This document shows, piece after piece, positions 53,771 through 64,000 of a stretch of 64,000 bases of DNA. The stretch is from Acanthornis magna (lineage: Eukaryota; Chordata; Aves; Passeriformes; Acanthizidae), in contig JAWUZG010000001.1 of assembly GCA_036785705.1 (NCBI GenBank), positions 4,712,001 through 4,776,000 on the forward strand. The letters are read 5' to 3'. The first letter of the stretch is position 1; each line of letters opens with the position of its first letter. The notes beneath the pieces are model-generated. The model did not search any database and was not told where the DNA came from. It saw only the letters and a list, made by a program, of their open reading frames with translations. A program made the position numbers and the translations under genes.

Positions 53771-53930
53771 ACCACACAATCACAGATTCATGGAATCACA
53801 GAATAGTCTCAACTGGAAGGGACACACAAGGACATTGAATCCAGCTCTTAAGTGAATGGCCCACATGGGGACCAAACCAATGACCTTGGCGTTATTAACA
53901 CCATGCTCTGTCCAACTGATCTAATGTCAT
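53771..53930 (-). mobile_element. tRNA-Ile-derived SINE with CR1-like tail
   Basis: Read on the - strand, 53930-53857 resembles a tRNA-Ile(AAT). It has a decayed A box (TTAGATCAGTTGG), an anticodon stem-loop GGTGTTAATAACGCC with AAT, a decayed B box (GGTTTGGTCCC) and a 3' GGGCCA. It is followed by a linker and a CR1-type 3' end (GTCCCTTCCAGTTGAG, then ATTCTGTGATTCC-type repeats) down to 53771. A tRNA head joined to a CR1 tail is a SINE mobilised by CR1 enzymes, as described for zebra finch. It is not a functional tRNA gene. Confidence 0.82.
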
Positions 53931-55487
53931 GTTGACCTAAAGTTTTTAATAAATAATAAAAACTTTTTAATAATCTCTATTTGCCCTTCTGGTTTGATTT
54001 ATGTGGTCCAAAGTCCTACTTTTTTTTCTTCATGTGTTGCTATGCCTGGTGCTTAAATATTCCCAAATCTACTCTTCTGCTCTCACAGAAGTACAACTCT
54101 TGATTACATCTGGAAAGAAATGAAGAAAGATTATGGCATTTTTTTCCTACTGTAACTTCTAAGAGGCAAAGGGAAGATTGGTGACTAGAAGTCGTGTCCA
54201 GTAAATTAAATTTGAAGCTAATCTTGGAGTATAGCCTGACGAAACCATTTGAAAAGCAACAGTGTGCTTGAGATTCCAGCAATGGTGTACTTGACATTCC
54301 TAAGGGAAACTTATTAAAAATTGCCCAATCATTTAAGTTTTTTAATCTTCCCCACATGTTTCTTTGACCACAGACTGTCTGTGAGAATTCAAAGGCAAAG
54401 GACTGTTTTGAAAAAAGTGTTGTAGAGCAGGAAAATTTTGAAGGCTCAGACATCAGCAGCAAGTTAGACAGTTGGGTTAAAAAAAAACCCAAAAAATCAA
54501 CAAAAAACCCCAGAAGAATTTTATTGCTTTTCAGTAACCTGTAGGACTTGCGATTTTATAGATTTAGATTCTGTCTTTTCTGTAAGGCAGACACTGAACT
54601 AGTACCTGCTACAGCTCAGTGTCCCCCTGTAAACTGATATAATCTCATCTGGGACAGGCTCTGCTGCCATTCAGACATGTACAGGGACTTTCACGAGCCC
54701 TGGGCCACACGGAACTGAGGACTTCAGGAGGTCCCTGTCCTCCTGTCCTTCTGGAACACCAGAAAAGACCAAGTGTCCTGGCATCTCACCTGGAGCTGTT
54801 GAGCTATTGAAGTTCACCTTCACAAAATAAACCAGTGGTAGTGGCTTATTTTAGCTTAAAGCAAAATAAAACCTTTTCTACAGTGCTTGGAAGGAGTATC
54901 CTGAGCTCCAGCTGACACTCTGCAGTTTTGCCAGTGAGTACAGGCCCAAGGCTGGGAACTGCTGTGGCTGAACAAGTCACTGTCCCTCAGAAAGCAGCTG
55001 ATGTGTTCTTAACCTCCCTGCTAGATGGCAACAGGCATTAAACTGCCCTATTCTGGAACTGAGGGATTTAATTTGCATTGTGGTGATGTAAATGAACAGC
55101 CTTAAAGCAAGAGGATGGGCAGAGAGGCTTGTTTTGTCACCAGGGTACAATGGATGCTTTGAGCATTGTTAGTCCCTGTGGCTTTGTAACTTGGATTACG
55201 TGCCCACATATCCACATGGTTTCGTTCACAAGTCCTCCCTCAACAAGAGCACTCCAATTTGGTAATAAGAATGTACTCCATGTAGCTATTCTGGAACACT
55301 TTTGCAGAGCTGTGTGGGCTGGAATTGCTATTCTTGTCTCAGTTTATTCTAGCAGGAATTATTTTATTTGTGCTAAACCATAATGACAATATGCACACAT
55401 ATCATTCTGCATTTCCCCCCTCAAACTGGCTAAAGCAGAGGTCCATTTTCAGCAGCTCAGGTAATGCTGCTCAGTGTGTAGACAAGT

Positions 55488-55519
55488 CTTCAGCAGAAAG
55501 ATGCTTCAGCAGAAAGAAG
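55488..55519 (+). repeat. Two-copy 16-bp tandem duplication
   Basis: Two adjacent copies of CTTCAGCAGAAAGATG with one mismatch (second copy ends AAG). Confidence 0.9.
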
Positions 55520-55548
55520 CTCCTAACAAATATAGCACCTTCTTTATA

Positions 55549-55600
55549 GTTATTTTTTTGTTTCCTTTTTTTTTCCTTTTTTTTTCTTTTTTTTTCTTTT
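55549..55600 (+). repeat. Polypyrimidine (T8-9 C)n tract
   Basis: Several T runs of 8-9 bases separated by C or CC. This is low-complexity intronic sequence. Confidence 0.92.
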
Positions 55601-58254
55601 AGTCTCATCAGCAAAAGCATCCACAGGGCTACTCTCCCAGTTTACACAGGAGCACTCAGCCTCGGAGGCCGCTATAATTCTAGAGTCCCTGCAAACAGCT
55701 GCAATTCTGATTCCTGTGCTCTGGGGTGAAGAAAGCTCTCATGTGTTTACAGCTGTTTTCTGTAATGCTCTTCATTATGAAGCTGTCCAGATGGCAGATT
55801 TTTCATGGACTAAAAATTTAAAAAATATAAGAAAATCTGATTAACCATAAAGGACAGCGACCTAATCATCCCTGAGTACTATTACTGCTCATGGAGTTCA
55901 GTGAAATAGTATCTGTTATTAATTCAGATTAGGACACTTTTCTTGAAATTCTCAAGTGGGGATTTTCTGGAGTATTGTAATGTCCTGATATTAGGGAATA
56001 GTTTTTTTTAAAAGCTCAAGTCTCAGGTACTTAGCTGATACAACTGATTGCAGAACAGTCCTCATTTCCAGCCATTTCCATGCTGATCTGAGCATTTGAT
56101 TCTGAAAATGTTGTCCTGGTTAAGTGACTAACAAGATAATAGCACAGGTATCAGGTTCTGCAGAGGAGCTGATATCTAAGATTGCGTCTACTCAGTGTAG
56201 CAGAGGACAGTGCAATGTAAACCAGAGTTATGTGCACTGAGATTGAGCCACCTGAGGCACACCTCCACTGTAGCTCCACACTGCCTCGGCATGTGTGCTA
56301 CAGCTTCAAAATTGCTGTGCAGATCCAGCTTTTGCTAAGCAAAATAATTTATTTTGGCAAAGCTCCAGGGAGCAATTTAATCAAGCTGTGGTGCACGCAA
56401 TTAGCGCCTGAGATCCATATGTTGGCACTTAGGTAGCAGTAGTAGCCAGGTTTTTTTCACTGTCAGGACTGGTGGGTTTTGCAGACACCTTTGAAGATAA
56501 GCCTGGATGTTGTGCATCTGCAAACCAAAACAGCCACTTTGCACAGCTCGCTGCGAACAGAGCGTGTCAATAGAGTCAGCGTTTGGCGTGATGGGAAACC
56601 TTTATGAGCCCTCACTCTGCTGGGCTTATTAGTGCAGCCACTCTCCTGTGGAAAAGTGTCCCCACCCCAGGCAAACCTGGCTCTCTCTCAGTGCTGGGAT
56701 GGTGGTGATTCGCTGCCCAACACGAGCAGAAAGTCCAGTGCCAGCCATGTCCCTCAGTAGGGACACAGTGCACCAGCAAATCCTCCAAATGGAGTGGCTG
56801 TGGCAGTGCCAGGGGAAGCCAATGTCCCTCGCCCAGCACTGGAGCCACAGCTGTCACTTCTGCTTCTCTGAGCTGCAGGGGCAGGATAAATGATTGTGGG
56901 AAATTGCCAGTCTTGTTTAAAACACTGAAAATGGCTTCGTAATAACCACCTGCAAGGAGCCATGAATTAGATACAGCTTTCAAACACGTGAACCTGGTTT
57001 CTGAGTGTGTTTGTGGCCATTCAAGAGTCCTGCTGGTAAATGGGTACAGATAGGTAACACCTCTATGTCTCTGTAACCTTGATCTGTCTTACGATTTATT
57101 GAGTCTCATCGAACATTTTGCCTAACATTCACAGGACTTTTTTTGCTGGCAGTACAATTTATTCTGATGTTTTTGTTAAAATTTCTCTTTTTAATGGCCC
57201 AGAGATTGTTACACGGATTGTTTGAATGTGTATGGGACTGGAAAACACAGGAAACATTTTGGAAAAAAGATAAATCTCAAAAGTACTAGGACAGATAGGG
57301 TTTCTTCCCCATAACACACAAGGGTGTATTGCACATTTGTTGGACAGAGGAGGCTCCTTGTTAGATGACAGCGCTCTCTGCCCTTCTGAAATTTAACCAT
57401 GCGAGAATCTCACGGCACTTAACATGGCTTAATGAATCTAATTTCACAGAGCTCCTTTGGGACAGGCAAGAGCTACTGTGTCTGCTCTGAACAGACAATA
57501 AATTAGGCTGTGGAGCAGAATAGGATTGAGGTAAAGGAGTTTTGTCTCTATTGAGAAACTGGACAAATCTCTGTCTCTCTGAGCTGCAATCTGTCCTAAT
57601 GGACATTGCGCTGTTGCCTTTGGTCTCCTGAGAAAGTGTTTCTATTTCTGGGAATAAGTTACTAGTCCAGATTCCCACAGCAAGACCACGGCAAAGTCAT
57701 GTCCCAAGGTTTTCCTAATTTCTAGATCTTTGCTACACGGGGCCTGATCTCCTGCTTTGAAGGAACCTATGCTGCTGCCAGTGTATGGTGTATCCAGTTC
57801 CTAAATGATGGTAATCTGCCTTGTTGGCTTTTTACTCTTATTTGGGCAGCTGAAGATGAAACTACAGCTAAAGTATTCATTCCAATATATAGTACAGGGG
57901 ATTTTTTCTTACTTAAATTTTTCTTGTTTCTTACATCTAAAAATAGAATAAAGTTTTGGCAGAAAGTGCTGTTTTAAAAGGCAGGAAAGAAAGGTTCTGA
58001 ACGGGCTGGGATGTAGGTGTGTAATAAGTGGCAGGCATGAACCTCAGCTAAAGACTAAATGAGGCACCTCTCTAGTCAGCAGTCTCCACTGGCCTGTGCA
58101 GTCTCCCCATGGTCCCAGTTCCTGGGTTGTACATTTTTTCTCAGATTAAAATCTCCCTTTTTTCAATTTATAACTATTTTCTTCTATCCTCTGGTCATGC
58201 ATCATGTTGATAACGACATTTATTTTGTGTTCTTGAAAACAAACCTATACATAC

Positions 58255-58470
58255 TGAAAAGCTGATATTAAGTTCCCACCAAACCTACTCTTCTCCAGGC
58301 TAAACACATGAAATTCCCTTAATTTCTTCTTGTAGGGTTTGTGTTCCAGACTGTCCTCCCCATGATTATGATGGTATTTATTGAATCATCCTTTTACCAA
58401 GGGACCCAAAGTTGGGCATAATATTCTAGGTGTGGTTCAATGAGAATAGAATAAGTAGAAATATTTATTT
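58255..58470 (-). mobile_element. Old CR1 fragment, antisense
   Basis: The + strand shows ACTCTTCTCCAGGCTAAAC, GGGACCCAAAGTTGGGCATA and ATTCTAGGTGTGGTTCAATG, in the order of a reversed CR1 3' region (compare the CCCAAAACTGGACACAGTAC and CTCCAGGTGTGG blocks). It is diverged; edges are approximate. Confidence 0.6.
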
Positions 58471-59829
58471 CCATCTATGCACTGGCTATGTTTCTGCAAT
58501 ACAGCCCAGCAGGCTCTGAGTCTACTGAGCTGCCAGACTGTACCCCTGGCAATAAATGTGAGCAATACTGAAAAGCTGGGCTCCACCATAATTTCCCTCT
58601 TCTCTTGGGATTTAGTAGGCTCCTAACAGGGGACAGTGTGACCCAGAGTGGACCAGTCTGGACACTTCTGACATACTCACATAATTTGGGAGTATTTGGG
58701 AGGAGGAGAGTTCAGTGATGCAAATGTAGTTGCTCAGCTTGGACCCAAGGAAAAAAAAAATCACTTCAAACCGATTTGTTTTCAAAAGGAAATTAGGACT
58801 TTAAGGGCCTTACTGCTTTCAGAATTGAAAAAACTTTATCAGCCTGGAATGTCACCTCTCCCTAGCCCATTTTAAAACTATGAGTGCCACCTCTGGGATA
58901 TTATAAGCACTATATGGAAGGTAGTGACTGCACAGGGGCCATGTCACGACCTGCAGCAGGAAACGCCCATTTGGCTTCAGCAGGACTCAATTCCTTCCAA
59001 AAGGTAACTCAGGAAAAGATAATTCACTATCAAACAAATATAAGTGTTTGGTATTTTTTGTTAGTGGGCAGAGGGGAAGAAGGAAATATTTTTAGCCTCG
59101 GTCTTCTCCTGAAAATTTAGGCAATGAATCTGGGGAAAATATAGCTAAATATTTTCATCAGACTCGGTAGCTGTCACACAGAGAGAAGCAGTGTTTGCAC
59201 TGTGAAGTAACTGCATCGGCAAAATGAACACCAGAAATAAGGACTACTGTCAGAATAACATCTAGGATTTCTGCAAAGGACTTGGGAATTTCTTTTTGTA
59301 TTTGTGTCCATCCTGTGTAATAAAAAGCAAACCATGGAGGGCATGCAGAGAAATGTTGTGCTTTGAGACCATTGTGTGGAAATCTTTTTTTTTTGCTGCA
59401 GGGGATGCCTCAGTGAGCCGTCACATATGCACTCTGCCTCCATACAGCATGAACTCTGGAAGTGAAGTAAGCTGAGCGCTAAACTTGCACCCTGAAAAGA
59501 GATGTGAGCAGAAGACCTTGCTTTGCATGAGGAGTGCAACTCTCCTCTGAGATGTCATAAACCTGCCTCTGAGGGACTCATGTTACATTTACACATGATC
59601 AGAAAAGTTACTAAAACTGGGGCTGTTGGTTCTAAAAGAACACAGAATTGCTTCCGGAGTTAAAAGAGCTATCAGTGATAAACATGGTTATTTGAGACTC
59701 ATTAACTGATGAGTAAGTCCTACTCAGAAGAGGTAGAATGAGTGTAGGTGATGTACAGGTGACGCAAGCTAGTTCTTATTTTTGGCCCCTTTCTCTTGTA
59801 GTTACATCCTTTCCTGCTTGGAACAGCTT

Positions 59830-60163
59830 ATTGCTCTCTACAGCTCCCTGAAACGAGGTTCCAAGTGGGGGGGTCAGTCTCTTCTCCCATGCAACAAGTG
59901 ACAGGACAAAAGGAAAGGGTCGTAAGTTGAGCTAGGGAAGGTTTAGATTAGATATTAGGAAAAACTTCTTCACTAAAATGGTGGTTGGGCGTTGGAACAG
60001 GCTGCCCAGGGAGGTGATGGATTCACCAGCTCTGGAAGTGTCCAAAAAACATGTAGATGTGGCACCTCGGGACATGGTTTAGTGGTGGACTTGGCAGTGC
60101 TGGGTCAAAGGTTGTGTTCAGTCTTAGAGGTCTTTTCCAACCTGAACAATTCTACGATTCTCT
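59830..60163 (+). mobile_element. CR1 LINE 3' end
   Basis: Landmarks in order: CTCTACAGCTCCCTGAAACG, CAACAAGTGACAGGACAAAA, GGTTTAGATTAGATATTAGG, TTGGAACAGGCTGCCCAGGG, GGTTTAGTGGTGGACTTGGC, TTTTCCAACCTGAACAATTC and a terminal ATTCTACGATTCT. This is a relatively well preserved avian CR1 3' end, 5'-truncated. Confidence 0.93.
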
Positions 60164-63100
60164 CATTGTGTGGTAGGGCTCCTTCCTTCTTACCTGTGAT
60201 CTCAGGGGTTACTTATCCATTCCGACAAAATAGTATGATTTGCCCTTGGCAAAAGGAGAAAATGCACACACTGAAGAAAAAAAAATTATATCTCAAACAT
60301 AAATCAAAAAGACTGCAAAGAAATCAGTTACTATGGTATTTTCAAAGAAGCCAGCCAGAGGGAGGTACCCATATTCCTTTGAAATCTCTAGGAAAGAGAC
60401 GTCCAGTGCTCTTTGGACACTTTGAAAATCTCAGCCTAGTGGCTGGGCTGTTCAGTTTCTGAATGTGGAATAGCAACAAAGAGAGGAACAAACAGCAAGG
60501 ATCTGGCTGAGAGGTAGTGGAGAGAGGGGGAGAACAGAGATAAAAGAGGGAGAGAGTTTAAAGCAGACACATGGAAGCTGGCAAGTGCATGTGTAGCTTA
60601 AATGCTGGTGGTAGGTGGTCCATCTCACAGAATAGAATTTTTAATAAGGATCTGGTTTGCTTTTACAAGCACAAAATCACCAGAGGCTGTCACTGCACAG
60701 CACAAATGGTGCATGTGGCCTGGCAGACCCCTGCAAACTCCTGCACATTTCTCCTGCCCATACCCCTGTGGGGTCCATGCACAGTGGGACAGAGCCCCGG
60801 ATGTTATGTTTTATTTCTTTTTTGCATTTAGTTCTTTTAAGAATTTTGCACTGTTTTCAGTGGTGATGGAAGTCAGAAGCTATTGTTAAGACTCTGGTTG
60901 AAAGAGGGTTTATTCTTGGAGGAAGGAAACGGAGGTGATTAGCTTTCAGGCTCCATGAGCCCTTGGCAGACTTTTGTGGCTAAGGAGAAATGACAGCCAG
61001 GAAAAGATTGCCAGTAAATGAGTACATATTCTGAATTTCATGCCAGATGGTCACTCACTTAGGAGTGGCTTTAGCTTTTGTGATAGCAGTAATGCACTGT
61101 TAAACCTCCTCCAGTGGTTTTGGTACAGTTTGCTTGAGACACAGCAAGGAATCGAAGAGAAGACAGCAGGACACTGCTTTCTGTTCTGCCATTTTTTCTG
61201 GATGAGGCTCTAACTTGGAAATAACTTTCATGGTTGTGATCTGCAGGTCTTGTTGGTTGGTAGCATTAAAAAATTTTAAATCCATGTGGATATACTATAC
61301 ATGGAAATTCAAAACCTTGCCCACCCAGAGGAATGCCTTAGTTTTTCTAAGAGTTGACTGCAGGGAATGAACCCTAGTCTTCATTTTCAGAAGACAAATC
61401 CAGTTTGCAGAAACAGGGAAGAACAAATCCAGCCCTTGAATAATTGTATTCCTGCTTCCACATGCATATTCCTGACAAGGGCTGACCTAAGTATCTTAAA
61501 TGTGGAATTGGTATTGGCTATGCAGGTGCTCCTCTGCAAATGAATACGGCCTTTTTTTTTAAATAATTTTTCCTGTGTCAATATCTCCAAGGAAAATATG
61601 TTTGAATTTTCTGTTGAAAACTAAGAATAACCTGGCTCAGATGAAAACCCTCCAAATTTTGAATTATCAACCTCAGGATGCTAGATTCAACTCAACTCAG
61701 AATTTTATTTCATGTAAACAGATTTTTAATTTTTTTTTTTTTTTTAAACATGAGCTTTTCCATTGAGTAAGAATCCTGGCTTGAGTTTTGAAGGATCAAA
61801 TGCTGTGCAGATTGGGCTCACTGCTAATTTAAACACAACATCTAAAAACTAATTATCCAGATCATCATTAACGATAATAGCCTAGTCTGACCAGAAAATA
61901 ATTAAGCATTCTGCATTCACTTGTTGTTTTTAGTCTCTGCAAAAAGTGCCTATCGCACATACTGACTCAGTGGGGAAGGTGTTCATTGCTGATTTACCAG
62001 CAAAATCTTTTTTTCCTTAGTGGAAGGGTAATGAAAGAAGTACAAATCTGACAGCAGGAGCATCATGAAGTGATTCGGCAGACAGCTGTCCAGACAAAAA
62101 GCAAGAGAGGGAGGGTGAAAGGAGGGGAAGAAAAAAATATTGAAATATAACAACAAACTCACAGGAGGGGGAAAAAGAAAGCAGAAATAATTTTTGTCTG
62201 AGGAGCTCAGCATGTTTTATTTTAAGGCTAGGAAACTGCACTGTGGACTTTATGGTGTTTACAGCTCTCAGCAAAAGAAAAATGCTTGCCAGGGCTACAT
62301 CTGGAAGCATCCAGCACCCTGAGTGCTGCTTGAAAACCCCACAGGGGGTGGGAGTGCTGAGCCTTGCACACACACGCCTGGTGAAATATTTTGACTTTCA
62401 GCAGTGGTGTGATTCCAGTTGTTACTGGAGCTACTCTGTGCAGGTGGCTGGCTCTGAAATTGGGTAGTCTCTTCTGGTATGGCACCAAAATCCTTCATTT
62501 TGAAGCTTGAAAGTCCTTACAATTTCAAGCTTGAGTCTACAATGTCTATTATTCTTGACAGGGATTTTCTTTTGAAACAGAACTTGTGACTTGCTATCTT
62601 AACAGGATGGGCAACAGGAATGAATGGCTTAATTATGTCTTTTCTAGGGCTTAATTACATCTTTTTTAGATGGTGTAAAATCTAGAGGAGAGCTAGAAAA
62701 GAGAGACTGAAGGAAGGCCAACACAAACAATGTCAAGAGAAAATAAACAACTGAACACTTTTTTCTAGCTGGAAAATGCTTGATGACAAGTCGAATGGTT
62801 TGTGAAACTATTAATTTTTCTGAAGAACTGCTACAAAAGATCTTATCTTTGAACAACTATTGACAACTATAGGGAAGATCATAGAATTATATTAAATATA
62901 AGTATTGTTTCATCATCCTCCATAGGTTTTGAAAATTGGATGACATACAGATTTGCGTACAGCTATACTGCCTCTTTTACCTGTACTGGATGAGAAAGTC
63001 TCTCATCAGGACTTCAAATTTGATTGGAAGCTGCTCCAAACCCAAGATTTTGGAGTATGAAACACCTATGTGCACTCTATTATGTATATTCGATGTGTGC

Positions 63101-64000
63101 TGCATCCAATCTGCTGCCTCAGTGGATTCAGTCTCAGGTCAGTGATCAGCAGAGATTGGCTTCAGAAGGACAGAGTGACAATTGTTGTGCAAGAGACAAC
63201 AGGCCACTTTGGAAGTGTCACCTGACTCCCTCCGGGTTTCTGGGAGGGAATGAAATACCTATGCCATTTCCTGTGCTCTAACTACTTTTATAGATATGTC
63301 TTTTAGGCTACTTCATATCTTCATATGTGATCCTTTGGACACACTTGAATTTAGGGTGGACTGAGAAGAGCACTGACCACAAATCAAAGGTACAGCCAAA
63401 AGGCTGCCACCCCTCCACCAGAGGGACAGGGCAGTCACAGGATGCTTCAAAATATTTTGCTGACCTTGAGAGAGTTGTAGCTCTGGGAACTGCTGAACCA
63501 GAGGAGGTATCTTACAGAACTTCTTCTTTTTGTTTCTAGTCACTTCTGGAATTCATTTATCTTCTAGCATCCACAACAACCTACCATTCGCTGGTTTCAT
63601 TTGATGTACTCTTTGTCTGATTGGAAGAGACAATGAATAAAGATTTCCTTAACAGTTTGTGCTGCCCAAGGTTCTGTAGATATAATTTTTCCCCTTCAGT
63701 TGTCTCTCTTTCAGCCTGAAACTTACTTACTCTTTGTGCTCCAAGTGATCAGACCCACGTAACTGGTGAAGGATACAGTCCTGTTCTGCTAGCTGGTCCA
63801 CAGTGGGACAAAACCACTCCTACTACAAGAGATGGCTGAGGCTCTGCTCTGCAGAAACTATTCTCCTGTGGTGTGGGTAACCATTTGCCCTTGTATTCCC
63901 TACTATGAATACACAGACGAGTTACACACTGGAATACAAAAGGAAATAAAATGTAATTTCTTTAAATTCTTCTGCGCTCATGCATGTCCTGTGGGATCTG

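Larger units (their letters stand above)
53163..64000 (-). other. GRM3 upstream intron (partial)
   Basis: This 10.8 kb belongs to the intron before the ligand-domain exon. It holds a tRNA-headed SINE, a polypyrimidine tract and two CR1 pieces. I looked for the first coding exon (signal peptide, ECGRI and IGGSYSSV motifs) and did not find it on either strand. Confidence 0.8.

Noticed and set aside
53857..53930. tRNA-Ile-like sequence as a functional tRNA gene
   Set aside because: A and B boxes are mutated and the sequence continues into a CR1-like tail; it is the head of a SINE.
53163..64000. GRM3 first coding exon or promoter
   Set aside because: No signal peptide or N-terminal receptor motifs on the - strand; the exon must lie beyond the window.

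Overview
The window is vertebrate nuclear DNA, almost certainly from a bird and probably a passerine. It has long introns with GT-AG splice sites, many CR1 LINE fragments with avian-type 3' ends, a tRNA-Ile-headed SINE with a CR1-like tail (a type known from zebra finch), and two vertebrate single-copy genes. No prokaryotic, CRISPR or operon-like system is present.

Two genes lie tail to tail. On the + strand, positions 74-12887 hold the last eight coding exons of ELAPOR2 (KIAA1324L/EIG121L). They encode 364 residues: the luminal cysteine-rich/MRH-like region, one transmembrane helix and the cytosolic tail. All exon phases join without a break. A 3' UTR of about 2.7 kb follows, ending near the AATAAA at 15605. 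It contains a ~740-bp GGAT/TGGA tetranucleotide array. On the - strand, positions 53162 down to 21757 hold four coding exons of GRM3 (metabotropic glutamate receptor 3), numbered about 157-879 of an 879-residue protein. They cover the glutamate-binding domain, the nine-cysteine linker, the seven-helix domain, the cytosolic tail and the C-terminal PDZ ligand. The first coding exon (about 156 residues, with signal peptide) is not visible and must lie beyond 64000. The gap between the two 3' ends is about 5.6 kb. The convergent ELAPOR2/GRM3 arrangement matches my knowledge of human 7q21.

Layout: 1-12887 ELAPOR2 exons and introns, with an old CR1 (about 2240-3790, -) beside a younger CR1 (3803-4291, +) in one intron; 12888-15630 ELAPOR2 3' UTR; 15631-21280 intergenic, with one CR1; 21280-32005 GRM3 3' UTR and three 3' exons, with several CR1 pieces, one retaining a recognisable reverse transcriptase motif; 32006-52306 one 20-kb GRM3 intron with a 413-bp solo LTR flanked by a 4-bp duplication; 52307-53162 the ligand-binding exon; 53163-64000 upstream GRM3 intron with the SINE and further CR1 pieces.

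The two genes have no known joint function. GRM3 is a Gi/o-coupled synaptic and glial glutamate receptor; ELAPOR2 is a single-pass endosome/lysosome-associated protein. I found no convincing undescribed system. The most notable items are the nested satellite with G-quadruplex potential in the ELAPOR2 3' UTR, the intact solo LTR, the tRNA-Ile SINE, and possible truncated GRM3 isoforms through intron read-through.
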